A stretch of 64,000 nt of DNA from Phallusia mammillata (taxonomy: Eukaryota > Chordata > Ascidiacea > Phlebobranchia > Ascidiidae): NCBI GenBank assembly GCA_003260075.1, contig QLIY01000757.1, forward strand, positions 1-64,000, in the 5' to 3' direction. Below are positions 21,487 through 35,261 of the stretch, piece after piece. The notes beneath the pieces were generated by a model. It did no database searches and was not told the DNA's origin. It saw nothing but the letters and a program-made list of their open reading frames with translations. The translations under genes and the position numbers were made by a program. The first letter of the stretch is position 1. Each line of letters opens with the position of its first letter.

Positions 21487-21845
21487 TTAGAGTTGTAAGT
21501 CGGTTAGGGTTAGGGTTCGGGTTCGGGCCGGGTTCGGGCTTAGGTTTCCTTTTAAAAAAACGGACTTCACTCGGGCCTGACTTTGCACTCTCTTTGTCGC
21601 TATTTTTTTAAATAAATTTAACTACCTACGAAGCCAGTTGCTGGACCTGACCTGATGTCAAACAGCCCTTAAACGCCTTGTTTAAAACCGATTGTTTATT
21701 ATTGTCTTGGTCTTTCCTGAGGCTTCAATGCATAGGCCTGTCATTGAAACTTTCGGGACTAAACGGGCTTCTCAAAAACGATTTGGGTTCGGGCTGTAAT
21801 TTCGGGTTCGGCGTCTAATTTTAGGCCCGTTTACAACTCTAAACT
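21487..21845. repeat. Dispersed repeat with TTTAGAGTTGTAA ends
   Basis: The ends TTTAGAGTTGTAAG and TTTACAACTCTAAA are inverted repeats enclosing GTTCGGGCCGGGTTCGGG-like blocks. It is in the opposite orientation to the related repeat at 11839-12235. It is probably a MITE; no clean target duplication was found. Confidence 0.5.
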
Positions 21846-21965
21846 GCGTTAATACTTTACAAAACTTTGATATACCATTTTAAATAAATGCCAATACAAA
21901 GAGAAGGCGTTTGAAAGTCATTGTGATAGAGAGCTTTAGACATGGGATTTGTCATATCTTTAAAC

Positions 21966-22448
21966 TAGATATATATGAACCGAATCGGCTTACCCCCCCC
22001 CCAAATTCGGCCGAATCAACCGAATCATTTATGACGTCACGCGAAGTCATTCGCTACGCTTTAGACATGAAAACATCAGTTTTTCTACCCGACAAACAAT
22101 GGTGCTATACGCAACAGGATAGTTGTGGTTATTATCGTTTTGTTTTGCGGGGTTTGTTATATCAGTCATGGTTGCCAACCTAACAATAAATTACTGACTT
22201 TTTGTCTGCAGTGGGAAAAACGATAACGCTTTAAAAATCATGACAGTTGACGCAATTTTGGTTATGGCGTAGTTTAAAAGTTTGTGTGGTACCTTATGAA
22301 GCAAAAAAGGCACGTGTTACGCTTTGAATTTGTGTTTGTGAAAGGTTCGGCCGAATCGCAACAAATTATTCGGCCGAAACCGAATCTTTGCAAAAATTGC
22401 CGTTTTGGCCGAAGTATTTCGGCAAACCTAATATTCGGTACATCTCTA
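21966..22448. mobile_element. hAT MITE with target duplication CTTTAAAC
   Basis: The ends TAGATATATATGAACCGAAT and ATTCGGTACATCTCTA are imperfect inverted repeats flanked by CTTTAAAC (21958-21965 and 22449-22456). The interior is built of CCGAATCGG-like words. A C10 run at 21993-22002 interrupts the left end. Confidence 0.7.
21993..22002. other. C10 run, probable assembly join
   Basis: Exactly ten C near the left end of the hAT MITE. Confidence 0.5.
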
Positions 22449-23246
22449 CTTTAAACTGAATATGCGCCCTTTAACGTTTTTGGTAATTAGTTCTGACGGT
22501 AAATGACATATTCTGCTGATCTTCCCATAAATGATAATTTTTAAAACAAGAAAATAAAACATTTACTATCTAATAACACTGTCATTCAACATATTTTAGT
22601 TGAATTTAACACAATATTTAAGTGAACGCGTACTATGTTTAATGTCTATCAGTTGCTTCTACACAATTCTCTCATATTTTACACTAAACCTTTTCTGCAA
22701 ATTTTGCAAACGCAAAATTATATTTAACAGTGACACAGGCAATGCGGCGACGCAGAACTATGATCTTCAGTCTCTTTTTAGATTTGTGAGAAAATAAACG
22801 CCTCCTGAAATGCATGTAGGCTGTATATCTGTACCCAACAACACTCGCATCTATAAAATTATTTTGACATGAGAACTGTTGAAAAACACGTTTTTTACTA
22901 GATTGAACCTGAAATGAACCCAACTATAAATACCAACCAGAATTTTAGGCGCCTCAAGCCATTAATGAAACATTTACCACGAGACCGAGTTCAGGTGCGA
23001 CGTTTCATGTGATTGCGCTGCGCCACCTAGTGTTAAACAGACACAAAGACATGGACAGGGTGTTGCATACCTTGCAGCAAAGCTAGCCTCTGGTTCAGGC
23101 AGTGTTTTTTTAAGGTGTTTTCTCCAGCGGTTTCCCAAAATTTCCCAAAAAAAATTTGTTCTGTGATTGTGCACTGCCAGTAGCCTAATAAATAATTCGT
23201 TTAAGCAAATATGGCCATTTTTTGGTATTTAAATGAAACACTTGGG

Positions 23247-23338
23247 TCTTTAAAACTACTTAGCAGTCACCCAAACCAAACCTTAAAAAAAAGTCTCTTA
23301 AAACTACTTAGCGGTCACCCAAACCAAACCTTAAAAAA
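23247..23338. repeat. Two-copy tandem repeat, about 46 bp
   Basis: Two near-identical units containing GGTCACCCAAACCAAACC, each ending in a run of A. They lie immediately before the LINE fragment. Confidence 0.7.
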
Positions 23339-23344
23339 AACCCT

Positions 23345-24132
23345 GGGTTCAGGTATGCTGTTTACACTCCAAAAATATTTGCCTTATTAAAGCCTGTGTA
23401 CTCAGCTCTTGTCGCATCTCATTTGACTTGTGGCATTCTGATCTGGGGCACTGCAACATCCCAAACTCTATCTCATCTAAATGTTCTTCACAATAAGGTT
23501 GTCCGCAATTTAGCCCACTTATCATACAGAGAAAACTTAAGTCATATATATATTCGGAAAGTCAAACTCTTAAAATTTCTGATGTACAATTTTGAATTAG
23601 GAACATTTATGCTTAAAGTCCACAAAAAGATTTTGCCTCCCTTCTACACCTCTGCCTATACTTACATTAGTTCAATTCATAATCACGCAACGCCAGTCTG
23701 CCACTAATAACTTTTTTATCAAACGAATGTCGTCCACAAAATCCCAGGCAGCATCAATTTACCAAGGCCCAAAATTATGGAATTCTATTCCTCAATATAT
23801 CAAACGCAACCCTCTTCACTTGTTCTGCAAATTATACAAAAATAAAAATTTTGGATAATTATTTGACCCTGTGAGTTTTTGCGTGTGTGCCATGATCAAT
23901 TGCGTATTCGCAACCTACGTACACCGACTAGTTTTAATTATCTATTGACTCCAGTTGTGTGACTATTTTTTTTCTTGTCTATTTATATTTATTTCTGCAC
24001 ACGGGTGGCTGACTCGATGACCGATATGGTCCCTTCGCCATCCGCTAGTTGCTTGTCCATTACGTTTCACTTGCATGCAATACCGGTAACTGTATAAGCA
24101 ACTAAAAATAAAAATATGATATGATATGATGT
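23345..24132 (+). mobile_element. 5'-truncated LINE (non-LTR retrotransposon) 3' end
   Basis: The reading frame LLKPVYSALVASHLTCGILI and then WG is the typical end of a LINE reverse transcriptase. After one frameshift, YQGPKLWNSIPQYIK and a stop match the usual LINE C-terminus. An untranslated tail follows and ends in TATGATATGATATGAT, the short tandem tail of many LINEs. The copy is dead: truncated at its 5' end and frameshifted. The exact clade (Jockey, CR1 or L2 type) cannot be told from this piece. Confidence 0.75.
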
Positions 24133-24290
24133 TAAGCTCGGGGTTGTGCTTTTGAATACAAAGCGATTCGAGTAATAGCAGTCTGCATGATGTATTCTGT
24201 ACGCCCAAATATACGCTGGCAGTTATGTGTTTGATTAAACTGAATCGTTCTATTTGAGAAAATATCCGGTATTTGTATAATTTGTTAAAA

Positions 24291-24709
24291 CAGTGGTTCT
24301 CAAACTTTTCAATTATATTTACATGACGGTCCCATTTTTATTTTCTCTTGCGCTCCATAAAGCTGAATGTAAGTTTTAGAAAAGGAAAGCTTGACTTAAC
24401 ACACAATAGCTAATTTCCCATTTTCATCTCAAGATGCAGAATTTAAGTTAGGTTTGCAAAATTACGCATAACAATCATCCAAGTGTGTTTGTTGCGTCAA
24501 TACAAAGTAAGTTTGTAATATCAGCGCAACCAGACAAAAAACATCAGGATTGTGCGAAAACAATTACATTTTTTTGTTACTTGATATAATAAAGAGCATT
24601 GTTCATCAGCGAAAAAAGTTCTTTCCTAAATTCTACCATAATTTTTAGACAGATTTAGTAGAAATAAAAATAGATTTTTGCTTAACGGAATTCGGTTTGA
24701 GAACAGCTG
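24291..24709. mobile_element. hAT MITE with imperfect target duplication
   Basis: The ends CAGTGGTTCTCAAAC and GTTTGAGAACAGCTG are inverted repeats. The flanks are TGTTAAAA (24283-24290) and TGTTAGAG (24710-24717), six of eight equal. Confidence 0.6.
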
Positions 24710-25874
24710 TGTTAGAGTCAGTTGCTTTAGTTGGCAGTGGGTAAATCCATCAGCAATTTGCATTTGTGGTCTTGTATGTATTTATCTACACTGGCTAGCG
24801 AGCTTGTCGTTTTACTGATATTCCTCGCATTTGGCAATCGAAATTCAACCATGAAAGAAACCGATTTTGTTTTGCAAAATCACTTATCACGGTTGGTGTA
24901 TATAAACATTTCTGTTGAGTTGGCTTTATCTCTTGCGAAAAATGCACTCAAACAAAAAGATTCACATTTTTTTGAAACATAATAAAAGGACAAATAAAGA
25001 TTGCATAATGGGTCACAATTGTTGGTTTAGGTTTATTGAAAATTACTGACTTGAAGACGCGATGGAACTTCGACAAACTGTACAAAAAATTAAAACAAAG
25101 GTGTAAATAAACCATGCGTATTTGCATGATAACACTGCTGCTATATATATGCTAAGAAGCTAACAATAAAAAATAGGCAAATTCAACTAATGTAGTTTGA
25201 TACAGACAAGTTTGGAAAGAAAGTTTTAAAACATTCGACAGATTGTTACATGCTAAAAAGAAGTTAGTTACAAATTGTCAGCTTCAACTGCATTTGGCTG
25301 ATAGCGAAGTTTACTGTGAAAAAGTGTGTCGATGTGGGCTTGATTAAATTACGCCAAAAGAAGTTTCGACCGAATGCAGAAATATTTTACAGCCGTTAGT
25401 ACATAATCTAATGCTAACACGTTTTAATCTGTGTAAAAACATTTTCAGCCTAAATTTATAAAATAGCAAATAATTTAAAAACATAAAAATAAAATAAAAA
25501 AATTATAAAAGATCAATAGTCAGACCAACAGTTCGCGCTGTTTTGAAGTCATTTAAAAAAAAAACGTTCATCGAAATGTTTTCATCTTCTAGGAAAAACA
25601 GGAACGAGAAAGTCGGTGTAAGAAGAACCGTCGTGACCAGGTTTAAAAATGCCACAAGTTGGAACAGCATACATCGTGCCGTGTTCACGTGTTTGGTAAG
25701 TATTTGTTTTTTTGAACTGTCCATAGGTTCATTAACGGCAACAAAATGCCAAGAAAACAAATGGCTCGTGTGCATCTTTCATTAAAGCTATGCAAATCGG
25801 TTTGACAACATATCCCCGTTTACTGTTTGTTCAACATGTTCTGCTGACGTTTTCTTAACGCGGCACTTACGTCA
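24710..25874. other. Gene-free stretch downstream of the MOCOS-like gene
   Basis: Open frames at 24731-24982 and 25503-25785 have no recognisable family. This must contain the 3' UTR of the minus-strand gene; I saw no AATAAA close to its stop. Confidence 0.4.
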
Positions 25875-28800
25875 TCATTTCACAAACTTTCGCTTTAAAA
25901 ATTTGATGAAAAAGTCCACGTCTTGTTGCGTTGAGATAAAACCCAGGGAGGCACGGACAGCACCGACTGGCAAACCGTTCACCAAATCCACTTGACCGCA
26001 CTTGTATCCAGCCTTGAGGATTAAAAAGGAGTGTTATAAATATTATTTTAAAGCGGTTAATTTGTACTATTATTTACTTTTACGGTATAATCGACCTAAA
26101 CACAGTTCTATAAAGTGCTTTCTACAGTAACGGAGGCAGAAACTCCACATAAATTTAATTTGTTATGGCGTTAAAATTAGTGATAAATAGGTCTTCAAAT
26201 CCATTTTCGGGCCATTTGCTTAGATACAGCAAACAAAAGAGTATTTTTAAATATTTCGTCAAATTGGTACAAAATCAGACTCATTGAAAGAAATTTCATT
26301 TATTCAACTTATAAACCAACCTTATGAATCTGCTTGATTCGTCGGTCGCCAATTTTCAACAAAGTGTTGCAGGATCCGACATTGCAAAAGCAACCGCCTC
26401 GTAAGTGAATGTTTTCCCTCGTTGCAAACTCCACTACTGTGTTGTATCCCACGTAACTATAGCAGAATTAAGTATTGTTACTAAAAACAGTGTTGGAACA
26501 CCGGAGCATACGTGACATTTGCATCTGTTATGATTTAGATCCCATTTTGTGATTCCGAACTATTGGACTGTACTTTTAATAAGCGACTTATGATTTTAAC
26601 ACAAACTTTAAAAAAAACATTTTTTAAAAATCAAATTTTGTTGGGGTCGTGTGACGACATCATTACAGTTTGTAACGAATGGCATTTTAAACAGCTGCAC
26701 GAAATAGATCATTTTCGTGCAGACTTTGTGTCAAAGTGTCAGGTATAACATTCAAAAATTGCAAACCCGATTGCTGCAGTGTATAACAAGATCTAATAAA
26801 CGTGTCAAAAATGTTACAATTTTACCTTCCATCAGCTTTTATCACGTTGAAGGCAATTACTGCTCCCTGCGTTTTCGGGTCATCATAGTTAGACAAGTTA
26901 TACATTTTAATTGCAGGGTTGCCGTTCTTATGATGCATTTTCTTCATCGCATCATGCAGCCTGTATAAAGTGTAAGTATATTAACCATGAGAATTAGTAC
27001 CACGAAAACACTGGACAAAAAGTATCATTATAAATTTTTGGTTCGTTTTCATGATGAATGCAACGTGACAATGTATGTTGTTTCGATAAAAATGTCTACA
27101 AATAACCAATTGTGAAAATCCTAAAATTAACGTATTATTTACTGTTTTTTATTCTCAAACTTTCTTATGTGGGTATTACACTTTTACAGCTTACATACAA
27201 CTCCAACTAAGTTACAACGAACTACCGTTTTTTTCCCCTTTTTGTTGTTTTAATAAAAAACTTACCGTTGAATGAGTGAAAACGTGTGAGTTTGGATATT
27301 GTGCACTGATCCTGTTATTCTCTCAATTGCCTCAAAGCCATACTTCAAAGCAAGAATGTCCAAAAACCCAATTGTGCCTTCCTCGTATCTGTTAGTTAAA
27401 CACACAGAAATATAGGATAAACGTTTTGCAATTCTTGTCAAATTTTACAGCTTTGTGTACTACGGATTTTCTACTATCACGAAAAAAAAACTTAGATCAG
27501 TGCTGTTTCCAAGAGAAATACAAAAAGGTATTAAAACAACAACAATTAAATCATAAGTTTCAAGAACCCTGGTGGGAAGCCCCATGAACAGGTTGTTTTT
27601 AGCAAGACAATTCAAATTCAATTTTAAAACTCCGTTCCGAAATTAAATTAAGCTTGGGACTTTTAAATGATGCATATTTTAGGAAAGCTAATAACGTCAT
27701 AAAAGTTGGCAACTTGGGTTTAGTTAATTACTTTTCATCGGCGTCGGTCTGACTCCATGTTTTTGTTACGCAGTAACTCTAAAAATAGACATTTTACAAG
27801 AAAGAAAAAGAGATGGTGTCATGACGCATCGCACTTTGCATTTTTAAGTCGCGTTTTAAATAATTTAACATTTTTACAATGTAAACTCGCTTGACTGTCC
27901 AGCGAAACAGATACGATTTTTGATGTAATAAATCGCGTATTGAACTCATTTTACTTCTTGACAGATTTCGAAAGAAGTACCCCTAAATTTCTTTTTCACA
28001 TTATTCGCACATACCACAAAATAAAATGCGCATCTAAATAAATTCACGTTTATACTTTTTATCCCCGGTTGTGAACATGTGCTTCTAGAAGTTATACGAT
28101 GAATCAAACAAGACACGTAAAATTAAACTTGACTGTAGCTCAACCACTTACTGCTCATGAAAGGTAGGTTTCAATACACGAAAGTTTTCGCTGGGCAAAT
28201 AAACTTCGGTTGTTCCACCAGCAAAGTAGGTATCTTTCGACAGCGGACTGCCCTTTTTCACTAACAGAGCACCAATACCTGTAAAGCAACATGATGTGTT
28301 ATTCATTTTTACACAGACAAACACCACGAAACAAATATGCGCTGATCTGACGCATGTCAATGGCTTCCATAAAGTTTATCAAAAATGGCTTCAAAAAGTA
28401 TCAATGCAAATAAAAACCCAAACCACTTTTGATAATCTTTTTTTTACCGAAAGGGCTTTGCAACATTGGTTGGGTATATTTAACCATTAGACGAGCGCAG
28501 AAATTTTTTGAATATTTTTAAAAACATTTGTACCATGGTAAAATCGTCGTCACAAAATCAACAAAGCAACTAAGCCTTCACTTTACTATCGCGTTCAATA
28601 AAAACCCAAGGTGTGAAACTCATGATGCCAGTTCAATATTTAGATTCTCACCTTACCGACATTACCATATACGCTTGTAGGGTAATGAAAGGCAGGGTGA
28701 TTCACAATTGCTTCTCTCAAGTGCTTGTAGGCTTTAGGTGCACTACTTTCACATTTGGCTACTGTTTGCTAACTTGACAAGCTGTTTATTTGTGGGCAAC

Positions 28801-31541
28801 GGTTAAGGAGACTCTACCTGTGGGAAATCCAAATATTTTGTAAAACGAAAGACAAACGAAATCCGGTGAATAATCGAACAGGTTGAGAGGAGTAGAAGGC
28901 ACAAATGCGGCTCCATCCAACAAAACGTACCAACGGTTTGATTCCGAATCTATGTAATAGAGTATTAGGATAATAAGATTATTTTAATGATGTTGTCACA
29001 AACAATGTAATGATGTCCTATTTTCTTTTACCGTAAAATCGTTACTAAAGATTACACGTATCCTGCTCACGTGTGGCACCAATGTGTTGCATTGAAAATG
29101 TTTCAGCGCTTGTTATGCATGTTGGTGTAGTAATACGTGATTTGAAGAAGATAATACATTTCTTCTAGGGATATGCCAATATTAACATGAACTATGCAAT
29201 TTACTTTAGGGCACGATGACCGAGTGGCATTCGAACACAAACAGGTCGATTTTACAAAAATTTGCAGGCGACTCAACTGTGGACTTTTGTTTATCACTAA
29301 GCATTTAATCGTTGTTTCACACGATAAAAAGACAAAAACAATAAACAAACCATTTTATAGTTGTAAAACCTACCGCTTCGAATTGTTTTTAGTCCTTTGC
29401 TCTGGACCTGCTTGATCCATTCTAAGGAATATTTTCTTCCAGAGAAGTTGCTCTGGGCCGGAAAAGCGAACAGACTGTTGACCTTTTCATTTTCGCTGAA
29501 AATTAGTTTTTTCCTACACGATTAAACTCTTAAACCAGAACTACAGCAAAACCCCTTTACTGCTTGTTACGAAACTTACGTGATTAAATCCTCCACGCTT
29601 TCTACGATGCGTTCAGCACTGATTTTCGTTGGTGGAAATGCATTGACGTCATGCATCAGATCTTTGTTCCTGTGCCAAAATCATTTGATTTAACAACAGT
29701 TGGGTGACAGGGACTTAATTATCAACCTTGGCGTTATTAACCATTGGGCATTTTGTAACATTACTTGGGGGGTACAAACGTTTTGAGACATCACATTATA
29801 CGTTTGTGGGTCCAAACTATACATACAGTTCCACTTACAACAGCCAAGAAACTGGCGCAGTTTTAATAGGTCAATTTTGTTGCACTTACTTGGGAAAACG
29901 TAAACAATGTGAAGTGCCTCCCCTTGCGTTTGCCATTTCACGAATTCCAATTACAGATGTGTGATTATCTTCGAGGTAGGCATATTTTGAACTACCTGTA
30001 CACAACAGAATAATAGGATTAATTTATTTTTTTGATTTGAAAGGGCGACCTTGTTTAAAATGCAGATAACAGAGCAGGTGCATTTGTAAACGACATATCG
30101 AAGTGTAGGTTAAAATAGTTCAAAATATTATTACTATAACCACTGTAGACTCGTCAACGCAGTCATGTGTGCGTAAAATTACCTTACTCTGCAGCAAATG
30201 CATAACCCGAAACATAAGAGACTTTAAAACGTAGCACAAACAACAAACAATGCTTACTGGACCATTGAAATGCTTGTGAAAGTATCCGTAAAGCCGACGT
30301 GGCCCCTGAGGTAAATACAACTTCATATTCGTTTGAGGTAACGTTGAAAAATCGAAGCACCAAATCCCGCACCTGCGTAATATACATGTTAGATGCTGTG
30401 TGAGGCGAATGTTTTGCAGTGTGAAAGAATTTGGAAAATACTTTAATAACCAGAATTTTGCCTTGTTTTGTAACCACCACTTTCGTGCTTGTATACTTGT
30501 AATCTTGTTGTTACTTAAGGTGTTTTTATGAAAATGGTACACAACACATTCGATACACGAAGCTTTTGTATGAAACACAGTTACACTTCAAGGCGGCATG
30601 TAATTGAACATCAAGCTAGTTCGCATCAATAGCGCAATGTAATGAAATCGATATGAGGTAAGTGTTTTTGCATTGGTGCAATAAACATGAGGATAATGTT
30701 AACAGCTTGTGTCGCAACTAAACCCAAAAGACTAAAAAACAGTCATAACATGCTGAAAGTTAGGACAAAGCAAATCAAGTTCGTTGCTTTACCGTGACTT
30801 GATGAAAGGTGTGTACAACGCAAAGGCGGTTCAGAATATTTTGTCCAATTTTAAATTAATTGTCGCGGAAAAAACAAATAAACAAAAAGTTTTCTTTTGC
30901 GTGGGAAGCACTTGGTCCCTTTGTCCCCTAATGCTTTCTCCGGCATTAACGGTAGTTCTCTTCTGTGACTCAATAATGACTCAAGTCCAATAAACATTAG
31001 AGAAAATAAATAATTTATCAAGAGATTATATTCTGACCTTGTCCACCTCGTTTGACATAAGATTGCTGCTTGGGTTCGCGCTGTGTGGATTGCCGTACAA
31101 GTGGGACGTCAAGTCTTGCTGATAGCGATCAATTTGTTCGGTCGAGTATAACGAACTCCCCGTAAAGTCAAGGTAAACGTGCTCTGCAAATTATGTAGTG
31201 AATCTTATATTATGGCTTGCCAATAGAATACGCTTTTCAAGAAACATTTTTTGACTCCGATTCATATAACTAAAGGTTGGCAATATTGTTTTACTCGTTC
31301 TACCTTTCATTCTTGCAAACTCCTTTCGTCTGACTTTTTCCAGATTGTCCGGATATTCGTGCGTCTTTGGTTTAACGTGAATTTTCTTCACGGGTGTAGA
31401 AGAACCACTTCCCTAAAAAACAAATTATTTCGTTTTTTCAAAGAAATTGTGATGTAACCGGTCGACACGAGCAAAACGTTTAGATATTTACTTACGTTAA
31501 GCAATAAATTGTTTTAGGTACCTTGCAAAGTAACTTACCAT
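25875..31541 (-). CDS. MOCOS: Molybdenum cofactor sulfurase-like protein, NifS domain only
   Basis: Thirteen coding exons on the minus strand: 31541-31539 (ATG only), 31412-31304, 31183-31038, 30372-30258, 29995-29890, 29669-29580, 29495-29374, 28949-28818, 28278-28152, 27388-27266, 26960-26826, 26456-26321 and 26012-25875. All have AG/GT borders and matching phases, giving 493 residues. This is the PLP-dependent class V aminotransferase fold of MOCOS. Family blocks run in order: HVYLDFTGSSLYS, YGNPHSANPSSNL, FTSGATSALRI, NHTSVIGIRE, FPAQSNFSGRKYS, the lysine block SFYKIFGFPTG (K268) and GGCFCNVGSC (C425/C427), the probable persulfide cysteines. In the family this domain takes sulfur from cysteine and passes it to Moco of xanthine dehydrogenase and aldehyde oxidase. 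Full-length MOCOS (888 residues in human) also has a C-terminal MOSC domain. Here a TGA follows FLKRKFVK and no MOSC sequence is seen. A MOCOS-like paralogue is possible. Confidence 0.88.
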
Positions 31542-34500
31542 TTTGCTTGTGTCAGGAACACTTGTCTTTAAATTCGGTACAAATCAGAACTATTTTATAA
31601 TTGTCTAAAATACTCTGCAACACAAAAAGGCCATTTAAACGCATTGCACACTTTGCACCTTAGCTCCAGACAATAATGAATGCCCTAAAATTCTTTCAGA
31701 GAAACTGTTTGAAAGCTTGAGTTTCTTTCAAGACACGTTACGACATTTTATTTTGTTGCATTGCGCAATCTTGCAGAAATAAAAGTACACATGACCTATG
31801 GACCTTGCACTTGTGCTTTTCAGTTTATTACCCCAGGCTGAAGGCATTTCTCGTAACCGACAGTATTTAAAAGGTACGTCAGTTTCGTCAATCTGTGATT
31901 AGTGCGGTTTGCTTGGAAACTTTAGTGGGAAAGACCTCATTAATATTTAAATTTGGTACATGAGACCGAGCAAGGAGCACTTTAGGGCTAGTTAGGTGTT
32001 TTATAACATTGCATGGGAGACGCTGTAAACCGTATTTGAACAGGTACGAGATTTTGAACTTGTCTGCACACGCACAAAGAAATCGATAACCGATCAGCAA
32101 AAACATTCGAAACTGCCAATAATATGTTATCGCCGTTCAACGAGCTAAGAACAGCTGCCCTCTAACAAAATAATTGGATAGGCATTTTTTTACAAACAAA
32201 CTGCGTTCATTTTTTAACCAAATTATTGCCAAGGTAAGTGCTGGCATAGCAATTCCAATGTCCAAGGAAAAGCAAAAGCTTCTGGTGCCGATGTTTTTTT
32301 TCGCAGGCAACAAACTGATAGCAAACTTTTACACACACTGTACACTCAGCAACGCGTACAACAAATGCAGATAAAAACGAATCAGTCGTAGCGCTCGAAA
32401 CTTGAGGAAGTTTCGTTTCCCTGCACTATCGTGCGATACCAAACTTTTTGCTGCCCCTTTTTTTAAAAATAATTGTTATATGCCGATTTTAAGATTGGGC
32501 AGAGCAACCTGTACAATATAAACAGGCACTAGAATTCAAGAACAACATTCGATATTTCCAAGTTACGGTTTACGCACTACACTTATTTTATCTTTTGAAA
32601 TATTTTTATTCTGAATTATCTTTTGAAATAAACACGCATCTTACTTCTTTTATAACAGTTCAAATTCTTAAACGCCGTTGAAGAAAATCGTTTTCACCTT
32701 ATGTTAAATAAACAGTTAATTTGCTTTTTGGATAACGTTTTATTGTCTTTCTGGTATTACACCCATACTGTTAACGTCAATACAATTTGTTCAAAAAGTA
32801 GATTGCAGTAAAGCGAGAGAACACCTTTTTCCTAGAATTTCCTATTTCTAAGCTCGTCCTGCAAAAAAAAACAAGAGGCCTTTTTTCTAGACTCTTATTT
32901 ATCTAATGCTCATATTTTTACTGGCGGTTATAGCGATCGGCACATTGACACACTAAGATAATGTGTAAACGTGACAGGCATTCAAGTCATCGATGTCTGA
33001 TGATTCAAGTCGCTTAGCGCGCTATTTAAGTCGTCAATGGACACGTAACGACGTGGCTAGGCACGTGATCCAGGCAATTTGATCTGAGCGAAATTCTACT
33101 GCCCAACGTTATGTCTGGCAGTCTGGCCATGCTTGAGATCACAAGGCAACAACATCGTTCTGTGACGTAACAATGCCGATGGGCTGATGAAATACAGCCA
33201 AAACAGTTGTTCTGGGTGCTGGTGCTTTATTTTGACAACTTCGTGACAAATTGTGTTCAGTTTTGAAAATGGAATGGGAAACACAGCGTCGCGTGGCTTA
33301 TTAGTTTCGCCGGATGCAGACGGAAATAAAAATTAGGACATCAAATTGTCTTGAATAATTGTTTAAATTTGAACTAATTTTGTTTGCTAACAAAATGCCA
33401 AATCACTATATTATTTGAGATTTTGAAGTTTCATGATGTTTGCCTTAAAAGTTGGACTTTCCCTATTGCAATGGAGTTAGAATTATAAGTTTGTTGTTGT
33501 GTCTTTGCTAAATCATTTGTTTCGACTGACCAAAACAACACAAACACATAACCCAGTTTGTAGCCGGAACTAGTTCACACAACTTAATCTATTTCGTTAT
33601 ATCGGAGTGAACGTGTTCGACAAACTTATGTAGCAGAATGCAGAAACCTTGTTTACGCCTGTTTATCGTTATCAAGTTACCAATACCAGCTTTCACGCTT
33701 AGCCAGTGAGCCAATGCATTGGAACCCTGCACCTGCTATGTGACGTCATATTAGATATTACATCAATTGTTTTGTCGACATCTTCTTGATTAAGCTTCTG
33801 TTGCATAAAAAAAATAAACAGAGCACATAGTAGCATTATAAGGTGCCAGTCTGGTTACACAATATGTATAAGTTTGTTAATTAAATTTTAAACGTAGTAT
33901 TTGCAGCAGTCCACAAGAAAAAAATTTGGTAAAAAGGTTAAGAACAACAACAACAAAAAACACCGGCGCATCGGCATTTACTTAAGGTGCACAAGGGTTC
34001 ATGGTCTCCACAAATATTGCAATGGTGTCACGTACCACGAGGAACATACTGGTATATGACAACAAAATGTTGTTGGTGTCTTGAAGTTTACTTTTGGCTA
34101 CGTCAATGCACTTCGAAATACATTTGTTTTAAAATTTAGACACTTGAACGGTTTGATACAATTTGCGCAAAAATGCATTATATTATTATTAAATACAGTG
34201 GGCGTATGATGTAGTTGGCGTGATGCAACTACAGGTAAGGTCGAGCTAGTTTCGTTGTCACGGTTCGCGATTGCCTCTCATGTGACTCACGTGGACAAAT
34301 CGCACGTCACAAGACGTTAACAGGCGAAACGTCACTTAACTTACGTGTCTTACAAGATCGTTCCTTTAGCTTTAGCTCAATGGAATGTTGCAAATAATGC
34401 AAGCTTCTAAATTGACCGATTTATAACAACAAGAATAAAAGCATATTTATATTGTGTAATATATTTCTTTCTTCAGGCACGTCTACCAATTGTGATGTTT

Positions 34501-35134
34501 TAATCCTGAGATTTTTTGCCAACAAACTTGGTTTATATTATTATTTCGGTTTTATATTAGGTCATTTATTTTCAAATATGAGGTGTGTTTGGCAATGAAT
34601 AATTAAAGGCAATATTTTTTTTGGTGATAATCAACGACTTAATCCCGAAATTGTTGATCGAAATCACAACTATAAGTGTTCAGTTCTGTATGGGAAACAC
34701 AACTATATGGGTGTGGTAGGGGCGTGGCACTTTAGCTCAATTGATTTTAGTTGACAACATTTGGTGCGGCATAACAATAAACTTTGCGTTGGTTAGTCAA
34801 GTAGGATAAAACTTAAAAACTTTTTTACCCAAACAAACCTATTACATAATACATAAAGAATTGATGAAATAAGCTTCTTTTTTGCTTTAGCTTGAAAAAA
34901 GTTTACTGATCTTTATTATTTGCGATTCAAAGCCTGTTTTCCATGCATTGATATTCCTTTTTGTTCATATTTGCCCTATAGAATAGTAATTTTTGGACAT
35001 AGTGTCAGATAGAACATGGTTTTTGTTCAACTACATTACTACATACAATGGGCCAAGATTGTTGCTGAAAGTAGAACACGTCTACTGACGTATTAAATTA
35101 TCTCAGGACATGTTTTGGTTGCTTTGATGTGGCA

Positions 35135-35261
35135 CAGCGGTTCTTAACCTTTTTTTGTCCACGCCCCCCTAAGGTGTTTGTCGGGCACTTCGCGCCCCCC
35201 TAAAACAGGCCGAAAAACGACAACACATGCAGCAAAGGTTTCCGTTGCCTATGTTGTAAAC
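35135..35261. mobile_element. hAT-type left end, incomplete
   Basis: It starts CAGCGGTTCTTAACC and carries CACGCCCCCCTAAGGTG. The element at 35262 follows and I found no matching right end. Confidence 0.4.

Larger units (their letters stand above)
18300..23246. other. Long region without a supportable gene
   Basis: It holds a hammerhead-like motif, the GCCCGAACC repeat and a hAT MITE. Open frames at 19268-19906, 20748-21421 and 22600-22923 are AT-rich, overlap on both strands and match no family I know. Confidence 0.4.

Noticed and set aside
21505-21530. Telomere-like GGTTAGGGTTAGGG
   Set aside because: Only two units, and part of a dispersed repeat built from GGTTCGGG words.
30120-30578. 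152-codon minus-strand frame
   Set aside because: It crosses introns of the MOCOS-like gene; the real exon (30372-30258) is in another frame.
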